Shown piece after piece: positions 16,710 to 25,691 of a DNA stretch of 64,000 nucleotides. The stretch comes from Hymenobacter jeongseonensis (GTDB taxonomy: Bacteria; Bacteroidota; Bacteroidia; Cytophagales; Hymenobacteraceae), in the NCBI RefSeq assembly GCF_015694725.1, contig NZ_JADQDQ010000003.1, forward strand, positions 1-64,000. Direction: 5' to 3'. Each line of letters starts with the position of its first letter. Position 1 is the first letter of the stretch. The notes beneath the pieces are model-generated. The model made no database searches. It was not told where the DNA came from and was given only the letters and a program-made list of their open reading frames with translations. A program made the translations under genes and the position numbers.

Positions 16710-17684
16710 ATGAAACGCATTAAAATCCTGGAAGTCCGCTCCGAACTCGGCGCCGGCACCCGCGGCGCCAGCATGGGCATCGACGCCCTGCGCGTGGCCT
16801 GCCTCAACAAAGGCTCCGATTATTTCCGCCGGTTCAATGCCGTGGCCGTGCCCGACCTGAACCACGTGCTGTTCGACAAGAACCACTTTCCCTTCGCCAA
16901 GCACATCGATTCCATCTACACGGTGCAAAAAGGCATTGCCAACGCCGTGGAGCAAACCCTGCGCTTTGGCGAGTTTCCGTTGGTGCTGGCCGGCGACCAC
17001 AGCAACGCCAACGCCACCATTGCTGGCATCAAGGCCACCTACCCGCACAAAACCCTGGGCGTGGTCTGGATTGATGCCCACGCCGACATTCACTCGCCCT
17101 ACACCACGCCCAGCGGCAACGTGCACGGCATGCCCCTGGCCGCCGCCCTGGGCGTTGACAACCTAGCTCACCAGCACAACGTGCCCGACCCCGAAACGGA
17201 GTTTTTCTGGCACCGCCTGCAAAACCTCGGCGAGCCCGGCCCCAAGCTCACCGCCGACCACCTCGTGTACGTGGTGGTGCGCGACACCGAGGAGGAAGAA
17301 AATGCCATCATCGACTCGCTTGGCATCAAAAATTTCAAGCTCGATGAGTTTCGCACCAAAGGCCCGCGCCAGGTAGCCCGCGAGATTTACGAGCGGCTGC
17401 GCTTTTGCGACATGGTGTACATCTCGTTCGATGTCGACTCGCTGGATTCGCGCTTCAGCAAAGGCACCGGCACGCCGGTAGAGCTGGGCCTCGACGTGCC
17501 TGAAGCCATTGCCCTGTGCCGCGCCCTGCTCGAAAACGACCGGGTGGTGTGCTTCGAGATGGTGGAAATCAACCCGACCCTCGACAGCGAAAACACCATG
17601 GCTAACAATGCCTTCAACATTCTGGAAGCCGCCACCGAAGCCATTGAGCGGCGCCTGCGGCTGGATGAAGTGGTGAGTCGTTAG
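16710..17684 (+). CDS. arginase family protein
   Basis: A 324-residue ureohydrolase that should hydrolyse arginine to ornithine and urea. Manganese-site motifs are present: GDHS (95-98), DAHADIHSP (122-130) and SFDVDSLD near residue 240. The segment TTPSGNVHGMP (132-142) resembles true arginases (TTTSGNLHGQP) rather than agmatinases, so arginase is preferred; agmatine as substrate remains possible because the gene is divergent from arginine decarboxylase. Cytoplasmic, no signal peptide. The frame is open back to 16647, but ATG 16710 (MKRIKILEVRSELGAG) is the conserved start. Confidence 0.85.
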   Translation: MKRIKILEVRSELGAGTRGASMGIDALRVACLNKGSDYFRRFNAVAVPDLNHVLFDKNHFPFAKHIDSIYTVQKGIANAVEQTLRFGEFPLVLAGDHSNANATIAGIKATYPHKTLGVVWIDAHADIHSPYTTPSGNVHGMPLAAALGVDNLAHQHNVPDPETEFFWHRLQNLGEPGPKLTADHLVYVVVRDTEEEENAIIDSLGIKNFKLDEFRTKGPRQVAREIYERLRFCDMVYISFDVDSLDSRFSKGTGTPVELGLDVPEAIALCRALLENDRVVCFEMVEINPTLDSENTMANNAFNILEAATEAIERRLRLDEVVSR

Positions 17685-17751
17685 CCACTGCCGCGCCTCA
17701 GCGGGCCCAAGGGACTGGTGCACGTAGGCCCTGGCAAGTGGGAGTAGCCAG

Positions 17752-17759
17752 TACTTTTG
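17752..17759 (+). promoter_or_regulatory. -7 promoter box of the acyltransferase gene (leaderless)
   Basis: TACTTTTG followed by GCCG and the ATG at 17764. An exact TAnnTTTG match at leaderless distance. Confidence 0.6.
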
Positions 17760-17763
17760 GCCG

Positions 17764-18933
17764 ATGCCCGAAGCGACTTTCTACCGCCGTCCCAGCAGCC
17801 CGGTTTACTTTCCCAACCTCAATGGGTTACGCTTCGTGGCCGCGTTGCTGGTTATTATAAACCACATCGAGCAGCAGCGGCTGTTTCATGGCCGCCCCTC
17901 GCTGAGCTACATTCCCGTCGTTCAGCGTATTGGGGATGAAGGCGTGACGCTGTTTTTTGTACTCAGTGGATTTCTCATTACCTACCTCTTATTGCTGGAA
18001 CAGGAGCAATTTGGCCAGATTGCGGTGGGGCAGTTTTACAAGCGGCGGGCGCTGCGCATCTGGCCCTTGTACTACGCGGTGGTGCTGCTGGCCCTGCTGG
18101 TGCTGCCCAACGCGGCGCTGCTGCGCGCCGATGGATTCAGCACCGATATTGCTCAACTGCCTCAGCAGGCCTTGCTGCATGCCGTGCTACTGCCCAACGT
18201 AGCGCTGGTGCTCTACGGAGGCATTCCTTTTCTGTCCCAGGCCTGGTCCATTGGCACCGAAGAGCAGTTTTATTTGGTGTGGCCGTGGGTGCTGCGCCGG
18301 GCGGGGGCGCAGGTGCTGCCGGTGGTAGGCGGTGTTTTCCTGCTGTTGCTGGCCGCTCAGCGCGTCATCGTGGTTGCTTTTCACGCGGCCCAGCCGGAGC
18401 CGGGCCCTGTGCTAGCGTTTGCTTTCAACTTTCTTTATTTTTTTCGACTGGACTGCCTGGTGGTGGGGGCGGTGCCGGCCATCCTGCTTTTTCAGCGGCG
18501 CACGGCCGTTTTGCGCTGGCTGATGGCTCCGGCCGTGCAGTGGTTGAGTTTGCTGGCGGTGCTGGGCCTACTGGCCTGGGGGCAGCGTTTCCCCCTGCAC
18601 GAGCAAGTGTACGCCGGCTTGTTCGCAGTTCTGATTTTGAATTTAGCAGCCGCCAAAAAACCGATTATCACCCTGGAAAAAGGCTGGCTCAGCTACCTGG
18701 GCAAGCTTTCGTATGGGCTTTATATGCTGCATTACCTGGCGGTTGCCTTGGTGCTGCAGCAGTGGGGCCCGTGGCTTGACACGCAAATTGGCTGGCTCCG
18801 TTGGCTCCTCACCCTGCTGGCAAGCCTCGGGCTCACCGTTCTGCTGGCCATGGCTTCGTACTACGGCTTGGAGCGGCCGTTTCTGCAACGCAAACCCCGC
18901 CCACAGTCCGCCACTTTGCAGCCAGTGCTTTAG
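17764..18933 (+). CDS. OafA/YrhL-type acyltransferase (acyltransferase family 3)
   Basis: A 389-residue inner-membrane protein with about ten helices. It starts with the family signature FPNLNGLRFVAALLVIINH, whose His is needed for acetyl transfer, then RIGDEGVTLFFVLSGFLITYL, the YKRRALRIWPLYY segment and WSIGTEEQFYLVWPWVL. Such enzymes O-acetylate surface polysaccharides, lipid A or peptidoglycan. It ends with the usual FLQRKPRPQS tail and no SGNH domain. The start codon directly follows a TAnnTTTG box, so the mRNA is probably leaderless. It converges with the lipase gene, 22 nt apart. The acceptor is unknown. Confidence 0.9.
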   Translation: MPEATFYRRPSSPVYFPNLNGLRFVAALLVIINHIEQQRLFHGRPSLSYIPVVQRIGDEGVTLFFVLSGFLITYLLLLEQEQFGQIAVGQFYKRRALRIWPLYYAVVLLALLVLPNAALLRADGFSTDIAQLPQQALLHAVLLPNVALVLYGGIPFLSQAWSIGTEEQFYLVWPWVLRRAGAQVLPVVGGVFLLLLAAQRVIVVAFHAAQPEPGPVLAFAFNFLYFFRLDCLVVGAVPAILLFQRRTAVLRWLMAPAVQWLSLLAVLGLLAWGQRFPLHEQVYAGLFAVLILNLAAAKKPIITLEKGWLSYLGKLSYGLYMLHYLAVALVLQQWGPWLDTQIGWLRWLLTLLASLGLTVLLAMASYYGLERPFLQRKPRPQSATLQPVL

Positions 18934-18955
18934 CGAACATAATTCGCTTCCTTAT

Positions 18956-20161
18956 TTAAAACTGGCTGATAAACGCATACGCCCCGAGCGTGTAGGCCGT
19001 GACCGAGGTGAAGTGGTTGCCGCCCTGAATGGGGCGCAACTGCACTTGCGTGGCGCCGCGCTGTTGCATGGTGTCGTAGGCATCCTGCGAGTTGAAGAAG
19101 GGCACGTAATCGTCGGCGGTGCCGTGGAAAAGCGCCAGCGGCGCACGCGGCTTCCAGTCGTAAATGTCGTTGGCGGCCAAGGCCGCCGCCAGGGGCGCAT
19201 CGTTGTTGCCGAGCACGGCTTCGCGAAAAGAGGCGGCAAATAATTGCGCCTGCTGGCTGGGCACATCGGCAAAGGGGTCAGCCTGCAGCTGCGCGGCGTA
19301 GGGCTGCTGGTAGTAGAAGGAAAACGGCCGGTTCAAGGCGTAGATGCGGTCGTAGGTGCGCAGCACCCACACGTAGGTGCTCAGAAAGCTGAGTGGCTGC
19401 GTTGCCCCCAGAATATAGCGGGCAAAGGCGCTTTTGTGGTAAGCCCCCGCGCCGGGCGCACTGGCCGTGACGGGCAGCGCCGTGGCGTATTTCTCTTCCA
19501 ATAATTTGTGCAGCGCCATGGTGGCGTAGCCGCCCTCGGAGTAGCCGAGCAGGAAGTTTTTCTGGTTGATGTTCACCTTCTGCTGCTGGCAAAATTCCCG
19601 CGTGGCCCGCAGCATGTCGGCCGAGCTGGAGGCCAGCGAGGCGGCGTGCTCGTAGGGGTGGGGCAGCGCCTTGGACGCCCCGTAGCCCAAGTAGTCAGGC
19701 GCCGACACCACGTAGCCCGTGGAGGCCAGCACCGAGATTACCGACCACACGTCGCTGCCGCGTGCGTAGTAGGAGGGAGCCTGGGGTTCGCTGCGCGGCT
19801 GCAGCGTGCCGTGCTGGTAGCTGAGCACCGGCAATGGCCCAGCGCCCACGGGCACCAGCACGGCGCCGGAGGCCGTGGTTTCGGTGCCCTCGGGCGTTTT
19901 GGTGCGGTAGGTAAGGCGGTATACCTGAATGGGGTAGCGCACCAGCGCGCCGGCCAGCGGCACGCCCTGCACGCGGTCGGTGAGGGCGGTGGCGCTTACC
20001 TCGGCAATCAGGGTGCTGCCGGTCAGGACGGTTTCGGCCGCTGCGGGGGCTTCGGTTGCGGGCTCCGGAATGCTGCTCTTGCAGGCGGGGGCCCCAAGCA
20101 AAGCCACAAACAACCAGATAAACCGGTATTTCGAAAGGATGGTGAGGGTGGATAGCGTCAC
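18956..20161 (-). CDS. secreted alpha/beta hydrolase, secretory lipase type, lipoprotein
   Basis: A 401-residue lipoprotein: a basic N-terminus, hydrophobic core and lipobox LGAPAC (C27), then a Pro/Ala/Glu-rich spacer. The hydrolase domain resembles fungal/bacterial secretory lipases (LIP family): YQHGTL for the oxyanion region, APDYLGYG, the nucleophile elbow GYSEGGYA (S208), and an acid/His pair in FHGTADDYVPF and GGNHF near the C-terminus. It probably cleaves esters or lipids outside the inner membrane. Convergent with the acyltransferase gene; otherwise alone. Confidence 0.82.
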   Translation of the reverse strand: MTLSTLTILSKYRFIWLFVALLGAPACKSSIPEPATEAPAAAETVLTGSTLIAEVSATALTDRVQGVPLAGALVRYPIQVYRLTYRTKTPEGTETTASGAVLVPVGAGPLPVLSYQHGTLQPRSEPQAPSYYARGSDVWSVISVLASTGYVVSAPDYLGYGASKALPHPYEHAASLASSSADMLRATREFCQQQKVNINQKNFLLGYSEGGYATMALHKLLEEKYATALPVTASAPGAGAYHKSAFARYILGATQPLSFLSTYVWVLRTYDRIYALNRPFSFYYQQPYAAQLQADPFADVPSQQAQLFAASFREAVLGNNDAPLAAALAANDIYDWKPRAPLALFHGTADDYVPFFNSQDAYDTMQQRGATQVQLRPIQGGNHFTSVTAYTLGAYAFISQF

Positions 20162-20452
20162 TACAGCGGAGTTTAAGAGCAGGAATCACGGGCACAACGC
20201 CATTTACTAGCGCTGGCGTTCCGAATGGCTGCTGCACCCCACGCAATTGCTGCCGGTGTCGCTCCGGCTTTTCGCCCCTTGCCCGGGGCATGCGGGAGCC
20301 GGCGCGGCACGGGGCTTGGGTTATCCAAGTAAATCTGCCAAAAAGTGCTTTCTTTGCTTACAGTGGAGCTTCTGTGAAGGGCAGGCACTGCGGCTGATGT
20401 CGTTGTTGTGTTTGGGGCTGTCTTGCTTTTCTACCCTGTCTGCATTTTGGCC

Positions 20453-23400
20453 ATGAATAAGCCGCTTTCTCCTTCCGATGCCGATTGGGCTGCGCAGGTA
20501 GCCGAGGAGCGCAGCGTTCGCCACCAGTCCGAAACCGCGTTGGCCGTTGCGCAAGCCGAGATTGCGGCTCTCAAACAAGAACTGGCAGCCACGGCCAGCC
20601 ACGGCCAGCGGCACCTTGCCCAACTCACGGCGCTGGTGCAAACCCTGCGGGCCGGCCTGTTGCTGGTCGACGACGAAGGGCAAATCCAGTTTGTCAACCA
20701 CTATTTCTGGGAGCTGTTTGGGCTGCCGCCGGTGGCGGGTCCGGCCGAGGGCGCACCGCCCATTGCTCATTCGGCAGTTCACATTGGCGCAGCTTTCATG
20801 GACCCAGCTGCTTTTGCCACGCGGGCGCGGGCGCTGCACGCGGCGGGCCAAACGGTGCTGAACGAGGTGTTTATGCTGGCCGATGGCAGGGTTGTCGAAC
20901 TCGATTATCTGGTGCTGGATTCCCTGCGGGCGGGGCGGCTGATTTGCTATCGGGACGTGACCGAGCGGCACCAGCGCGAGGCGCAGGTTCGGGCCCTTTC
21001 GTACATCTCGCAGCAAAACCCCAACCCCATTTTGCGCCTAACGCTGGCCGGGGAAGTGGTGTATGCCAACCCTGCTGCCGAGCCGCTGCTGGCCGCGCTC
21101 AGGGCGGAGCCCGCCGCGGCCGGCTGGCCGCCCGCCCTTCGCGCGCTGGTGCACGCGGCGTTGCACGGCCAGCAACTGCCGCACCCCGAATTTGCGGTTG
21201 CGGGGCAGCACTACGTGTCCACAGCGGTGGCCCTGCCGGACCAAGCTTACGCCACGCTATACCTTACCAACATCACCGCACGCCAGCAGACCGAGCAACT
21301 CTTGGCAGAGCAGCAGGCCTTCTACGAAAGCGTGCTGGAAGAAGTGCCCTGCGCGGTGTCGGTGCTGGATGCCGAGCACCGCTATTTGTTTCTGAACCCG
21401 GTGATTGAGCCGGACCCCATTGTCCGGGCCTGGATGATAGGGAAGACCAACCAGGAAGCCTGTGCGTACCGTCTGCGTCCGGAAGCGGTGATGCGGAATC
21501 GAGCCACCGCTTTTGCCGAAGTGTTGCGCGAGCAGCGGGAGGTGAGCTGGGAGGAAACGCGCTTGGACGCTAACGGGCAGCCGCAACATATTTTGCTCCG
21601 GTACCGGCCCATGCGCGGCCCCAGCGGCGTGGTCCGGGTCATTTGCTCGGGTATCGACATTACCGAGCGCAAGCAGGCGGAGGAGAAAATAGTCCGCCAG
21701 CAGGAGTTCTACGAGTCCATTCTCAACCTGCTGCCCGTCGACGTGGCCGTTTTTGATGCGGAGCACCGGTTCCTGTTTGTCAATCCGTCTTCGGTTTCGG
21801 ACCCCGCCGTGCGCAAGCAAATCATCGGGATGACCAGCGCCGAGTACTTCGCGTTCCGCCACAAGCGCCACCCGGCCGCCACAGCCGCGCAGCGAGAACA
21901 GTATTTTGACCTAGCCGTGCGCACCCGCGCCGACGTGACCTGGGAGGAAATGCGCACCGGGCCCAACCAGCGCCCGCAGCTGATGCTGCGCCACTTGCGG
22001 CCGGTGTTCGATGCCACGGGAAATTTGCAGCTTGTGGTAGGTTCGGGAATCGACATCACGGCCCGCTACACGGCCGAAAAGCTTCAGCACGAAGTGCAGC
22101 GGATGCTGAAAACGCAGCAAACTTTCATTCGCCAGATTTTGGATGCGTTGCCCAATGTGCTGTACATGGTGGACCCCGACAATAGCGTTTCCTTCTCGAA
22201 CCACGCGTATGAGATGATGATGGCCAAAAGCGGGTATCGGCAGAACATGGGTCCGGCTCCCCAAATTCACGAACAGCTACAAGAGGTCCAGCGACTCAAC
22301 CAACTGGTGCGCACCACCCGCCAAACTCAAACCCAGGAGCTGCTCTTCACCTTGGCTACCGGCGAAACGCGCTATTACCAGGTGCACAAGCGGCCGTTGC
22401 GGCGCACCGACGGGCAACTGGGCATCCTCACGATTAGCACCGACGTCACGGACGTGAAGCTGGCCCGCCACGAGCTGGAGCGGCGCGAAAAGCAGTACCA
22501 CGACTTGGTGTACTACTCGCAGGCGCTGATTTGCACGCACGATTTGCAGGGCAAGGTGCTGACGGTGAACCCGGCCATCGAGCGGCTGATGGGCGCCCCG
22601 GCCAGCCAATTGGTGGGCCACTTCCTCCACGAGGCCCTGCCGCCCGAGCACCATGCCTCCCTGCAGACCTACCTCGCGGGCAGCAAGCACCAGCACCAGC
22701 AACCCGGCATAATGACGGTGTGGACCTTCTCTGGCGAGCGGCGCTACCTGCAATACTACGCCTACCAGGTATCCGAGGACGGCCACGCGCCCTACGTAGT
22801 GGCTTCCGGCTACGACGTAACCACCGGGGTGTTGGCGCAGCGTGCCCTCCAGCACGCCAAGCAGGATGCCGAAGAAAATGCCCAGGCCAAAGAAGCGTTT
22901 CTGGCCCGGATGAGCCACGAAATCCGCACGCCCCTCAACGGAGTATTGGGCATGGCCGGCTTGTTGCAAAAAACGCCGCTCACGGAACCGCAACGCGAGT
23001 ACCTGAACACGATGCAGCACGCGGGCCGGCACCTGCTCTCGCTGCTCAACGACGTGCTGGACATGGCCAAAATCACCACCCAGCACCTGCAGCTCGACCA
23101 TGCGCCCTTCGACCTGGCCGTGGCCCTGCACGGGGCCGGGCAAACCGTAGCGGCGCTGGCCGAGCAAAAGGGGCTGCGTCTGATTGTGGAACCGTTGGCC
23201 ACGGCCGCGCCGCGCGTGGTTGGCGATGCGTACCGGCTGCACCAGGTGCTGCTCAACTTGCTTTCAAATGCCATCAAGTTCACGGAACGGGGCTACGTGC
23301 GGCTCGGCACCAACGTAATCCACGATACCCCCGACCAACTTACCCTACGGTTTTGGGTGGAGGATACGGGCATCGGCATCGCGGCAGAGCAGCAAGGCCA

Positions 23401-24022
23401 CATTTTTGAAGCCTTTGCCCAAGCCAGTGCCGAAACCAGCCGCCAGTTCGGCGGTACGGGACTGGGCCTATCCATTAGCCAGCAACTGGTGAGCCAAATG
23501 GGAGGCATGCTGCTGCTGTGCACCGAACCCAACGAAGGCACGACGTTTTCCTTCACGCTCGCCCTGCCCCGGCCCCGCGAAGCCACGGCCGAGCAAAGCC
23601 GCGAAGCGCCGCCTGCTTCCTACGACGGCCTGCGGGGCTTGCGCGTGCTCTTGGCCGAAGACAACCTCGTGAACCAGTGGATTGCGGTGGTAGTGCTGGA
23701 AAATTGGGGCGTACGGGTGCAAGCCGTGAGCAACGGCCTGGACGCCTTGGCCCACCTGCGCGAAGGGGCGTTCGATGCCGCCATTCTGGATATTAAAATG
23801 CCCGGCCTGAGCGGGGTAGAAGTGACGACGGCCATCCGGGCCAACCCCGACGCGACCCGCGCAAATCTCCCAATCATCGCTCTGACAGCGAATGCATTCG
23901 AGGCCGACCGGATAGCCTACCTGGCCGCCGGCATGAATGCGTGCGTCACCAAGCCCTACGAGGAAGCCGACCTCGGCCAGATTTTATTACAGCTAACGGC
24001 GGACCGGCCCGCCGCGGAATAA
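20453..24022 (+). CDS. six-PAS hybrid histidine kinase/response regulator
   Basis: A 1189-residue protein without membrane helices, so probably a cytoplasmic sensor. Order: N-terminal coiled coil (about 10-55), six PAS-like modules (about 55-165, 175-285, 295-420, 420-550, 560-680, 690-805), HisKA with FLARMSHEIRTPLNG (phospho-acceptor H822), HATPase with NLLSNAIKF, DTGIGIA and GGTGLGLSIS, and a C-terminal receiver VLLAEDNLVNQ...AILDIKMPG (D1113). PAS 3 and 4 share FYES, DAEHR and NP patterns and look like an internal duplication. No separate regulator lies next to it, so output is by phosphorelay to an unlinked partner. ATG 20453 is chosen; the frame is open to 20408. Confidence 0.92.
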   Translation: MNKPLSPSDADWAAQVAEERSVRHQSETALAVAQAEIAALKQELAATASHGQRHLAQLTALVQTLRAGLLLVDDEGQIQFVNHYFWELFGLPPVAGPAEGAPPIAHSAVHIGAAFMDPAAFATRARALHAAGQTVLNEVFMLADGRVVELDYLVLDSLRAGRLICYRDVTERHQREAQVRALSYISQQNPNPILRLTLAGEVVYANPAAEPLLAALRAEPAAAGWPPALRALVHAALHGQQLPHPEFAVAGQHYVSTAVALPDQAYATLYLTNITARQQTEQLLAEQQAFYESVLEEVPCAVSVLDAEHRYLFLNPVIEPDPIVRAWMIGKTNQEACAYRLRPEAVMRNRATAFAEVLREQREVSWEETRLDANGQPQHILLRYRPMRGPSGVVRVICSGIDITERKQAEEKIVRQQEFYESILNLLPVDVAVFDAEHRFLFVNPSSVSDPAVRKQIIGMTSAEYFAFRHKRHPAATAAQREQYFDLAVRTRADVTWEEMRTGPNQRPQLMLRHLRPVFDATGNLQLVVGSGIDITARYTAEKLQHEVQRMLKTQQTFIRQILDALPNVLYMVDPDNSVSFSNHAYEMMMAKSGYRQNMGPAPQIHEQLQEVQRLNQLVRTTRQTQTQELLFTLATGETRYYQVHKRPLRRTDGQLGILTISTDVTDVKLARHELERREKQYHDLVYYSQALICTHDLQGKVLTVNPAIERLMGAPASQLVGHFLHEALPPEHHASLQTYLAGSKHQHQQPGIMTVWTFSGERRYLQYYAYQVSEDGHAPYVVASGYDVTTGVLAQRALQHAKQDAEENAQAKEAFLARMSHEIRTPLNGVLGMAGLLQKTPLTEPQREYLNTMQHAGRHLLSLLNDVLDMAKITTQHLQLDHAPFDLAVALHGAGQTVAALAEQKGLRLIVEPLATAAPRVVGDAYRLHQVLLNLLSNAIKFTERGYVRLGTNVIHDTPDQLTLRFWVEDTGIGIAAEQQGHIFEAFAQASAETSRQFGGTGLGLSISQQLVSQMGGMLLLCTEPNEGTTFSFTLALPRPREATAEQSREAPPASYDGLRGLRVLLAEDNLVNQWIAVVVLENWGVRVQAVSNGLDALAHLREGAFDAAILDIKMPGLSGVEVTTAIRANPDATRANLPIIALTANAFEADRIAYLAAGMNACVTKPYEEADLGQILLQLTADRPAAE

Positions 24023-24071
24023 GCCGCCGGTCGCTATCCCCAAGCCCGCCGCTTAAGCTGCGAGAGCAACG

Positions 24072-24104
24072 AAAAGCCCCGCCAGAAGCTGGCGGGGCTT
24101 TTTT
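24072..24104 (+). terminator. terminator of the histidine kinase gene
   Basis: AAGCCCCGCCAG pairs with CTGGCGGGGCTT across a short AAG loop, followed by a run of six T. Ends the transcript 50 nt after the kinase stop. Confidence 0.88.
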
Positions 24105-24300
24105 GTGGGTGTTGTTTCGTAAAGCAGACTACCTTGTGATGTGTTAGTATACTTCTAAATCCACCGTTTTCCTGAACGCAAGTTCTGCTAGGCTGACCAA
24201 CCAGTTGGACATGGCTACCCGCGCCCGGGTGCTGGCCTATTTTTCTTCCATATCTTAGCCCGCCGGAAGGACTCGCCTTTCTGCTTTTGCCGCCCGCCAT

Positions 24301-24546
24301 ATGCCCCTGCTCCAGTTCTACGCCCATCTGTTGTTCCGGGCGGCCGCGCTGCTCACGGCGGGGCTCGCCTTGGCCTGCCTCGCGGTCATCAACGTGCTGG
24401 GTGGGGCCCTGCCGGGCGTGGAACTGAACGAGCTAGTGGCCCGCGCAGCTACGGCGTTGCACCGCGACGCCTGCCGGCTGCTGGCTTCGGCCCGGGCCCG
24501 CAAAGCCCTGGAGCCCACTGTTTCCAGGTCCGGCGACGCCGGGTAA
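24301..24546 (+). CDS. possible small membrane protein, 81 residues
   Basis: A short frame in an otherwise empty region. The product would have one clear hydrophobic helix (about 10-38, FRAAALLTAGLALACLAVIN) and a basic, Ala/Arg-rich C-terminal half. ATATCTTAG at about 24253-24261 resembles a promoter box upstream. There is no similarity I recognise, and in GC-rich DNA a frame of this size can arise by chance. Treat as tentative. Confidence 0.3.
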   Translation: MPLLQFYAHLLFRAAALLTAGLALACLAVINVLGGALPGVELNELVARAATALHRDACRLLASARARKALEPTVSRSGDAG

Positions 24547-24775
24547 GCCCCGTTTATTGCCAGGAAAGAGCTTGTTAGCATCCCCGTAGAGGCCAGAGCG
24601 AAGGTAGCATTAGCGCGACCAGTCGGCTGACATATTCCTCCTTTGAATTAACTAATAACATAAAGAGCCGACTAACTCTAAATGGTCGGCCCGAGTTTAA
24701 GAAACTCGTCTACTAATCAAAGTTTAGGAAATGCTGGACGAGCATGAGTTTCCTGAACTTCATTACCGCAAATCA

Positions 24776-24806
24776 AAAAGCCCCGCCAGACACTGACAGG
24801 GCTTTT
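24776..24806 (-). terminator. terminator of the methyltransferase gene
   Basis: AAAAGCCC at 24776-24783 pairs with GGGCTTTT at 24799-24806; the inner part (CGCCAG/CTGACA) is imperfect. Read on the minus strand it ends in TTTTTGATTT, 83 nt after the stop of the methyltransferase gene. Confidence 0.65.
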
Positions 24807-24888
24807 CGCTGCATCATGTTTCGGTGGGGTATTCGTCTGGTGGGGGAGGGTGACTGGGTAACCCACGCCGCCCGCCACGCCTACCGGG

Positions 24889-25515
24889 CTAGCGGCCGCC
24901 TTTCTGGCATTTAATTACATAGAAGGGCTGGCTCTCGCTCACTTCGGTAATGTCGACCAACCCCGCCGGGCCAAACTCCGCGCGGATGGATTCCCGGTCA
25001 TAGAAATAGAGTTTCGCGCCCGGCACCAGCTCGTACCGGTCGGGGCCGAGGCGGGTGCCTTTGCCATAGGTAGGCGCCGCTTTCGAAATGGCGGTAAACA
25101 CCATGTAGCCCGGCTCCGCCAGCTGGCGGTAGCAGTCCCGGATTAGTTTCGCCCGCTCGTCGCTATCCAATAAATGAATGAGGGCATAGCAAAATATCCC
25201 CTCGTAGCGGCCGTCGTCAAACGGCATATCCGTCACCGAGCCGTGGTAGATGGGCATGGCCGGGCCGTAGTGCTTGCGCGCCATCGCAATAGCGGCTTGC
25301 GAAATCTCAATTCCGGTTACCGCCATGCCGCTCTCGCGGAATACTTGCGCATTGCGCCCGTAGCCAATGCCGGGAATCAGCACGTTTTTCACCCCTTGCT
25401 GCACGAAAAAATCCCGGGTCAATGCAGCGGATTTGGCAGGCTCAAAGCCCCACATTTCCTCCTTTTCAAGAAAGGCGGATTCCCAAAATTCCGGTTTTTC
25501 GTTTTCGGTGGGCAT
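24889..25515 (-). CDS. class I SAM-dependent methyltransferase
   Basis: A 208-residue cytoplasmic methyltransferase resembling the thiopurine S-methyltransferase/TehB-like group. It starts with EFWESAFLEKEEMWGFEPAKS; the SAM-binding motif I is VLIPGIGYGRNAQVF, motif II acidic loop GIEIS, then GSVTDMPFDDGRYEGIFCYA for motif III-IV. The WxxAF-like beginning and small size suggest a detoxifying or small-molecule methyltransferase; the substrate is unknown. The upstream side carries a palindromic repeat (25547-25648) between this gene and argS. Confidence 0.82.
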   Translation of the reverse strand: MPTENEKPEFWESAFLEKEEMWGFEPAKSAALTRDFFVQQGVKNVLIPGIGYGRNAQVFRESGMAVTGIEISQAAIAMARKHYGPAMPIYHGSVTDMPFDDGRYEGIFCYALIHLLDSDERAKLIRDCYRQLAEPGYMVFTAISKAAPTYGKGTRLGPDRYELVPGAKLYFYDRESIRAEFGPAGLVDITEVSESQPFYVIKCQKGGR

Positions 25516-25546
25516 GTGGAGTTGTTTGAGTAGAAATCAAAAGAAT

Positions 25547-25648
25547 GTCATGCTGAGCGCAGCGAAGCATCTCGCGTGTGGTAGTAATCTAATTGCAAGA
25601 AAAAGGTTAGCGGTAGCACGCGAGATGCTTTGCTGCGCTCAACATGAC
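25547..25648. repeat. palindromic repeat family A, copy 1
   Basis: Two arms of about 32 bp, GTCATGCTGAGCGCAGCGAA... at 25547 and its near-complement ending ...CAACATGAC at 25648, enclose a loop of about 38 nt that begins TGGTAGTAA. Related copies lie at 28880-28976 and 48285-48381. The right arm reaches the argS region and contains an in-frame ATG (25644). Confidence 0.9.
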
Positions 25649-25679
25649 CGATAAGCAAATTTCGGAAAAGCCCCGCACG

Positions 25680-25687
25680 TACCTTTG
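25680..25687 (+). promoter_or_regulatory. -7 promoter box of argS (leaderless)
   Basis: TACCTTTG, then CCCC, then GTG 25692. This favours the GTG start over the upstream ATG inside the repeat. Confidence 0.6.
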
Positions 25688-25691
25688 CCCC

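Larger units (their letters stand above)
24105..24888. other. long, mostly non-coding region
   Basis: Between the histidine kinase and methyltransferase genes. It holds one doubtful small reading frame (24301-24546), a segment at 24660-24760 with imperfect inverted repeats (GAGCCGAC near 24666 with GTCGGC near 24685; GAAACTCGTC near 24711 with GACGAG and GAGTTTC near 24738-24752), and a terminator-like hairpin at 24776-24806. No tRNA or known RNA family is recognised. A small RNA in 24640-24806 is possible but unproven. Confidence 0.35.

Noticed and set aside
25547..25648. CRISPR or attachment-site interpretation of the repeats
   Set aside because: The copies are single, kilobases apart and palindromic; there are no spacers, cas genes or integrase.
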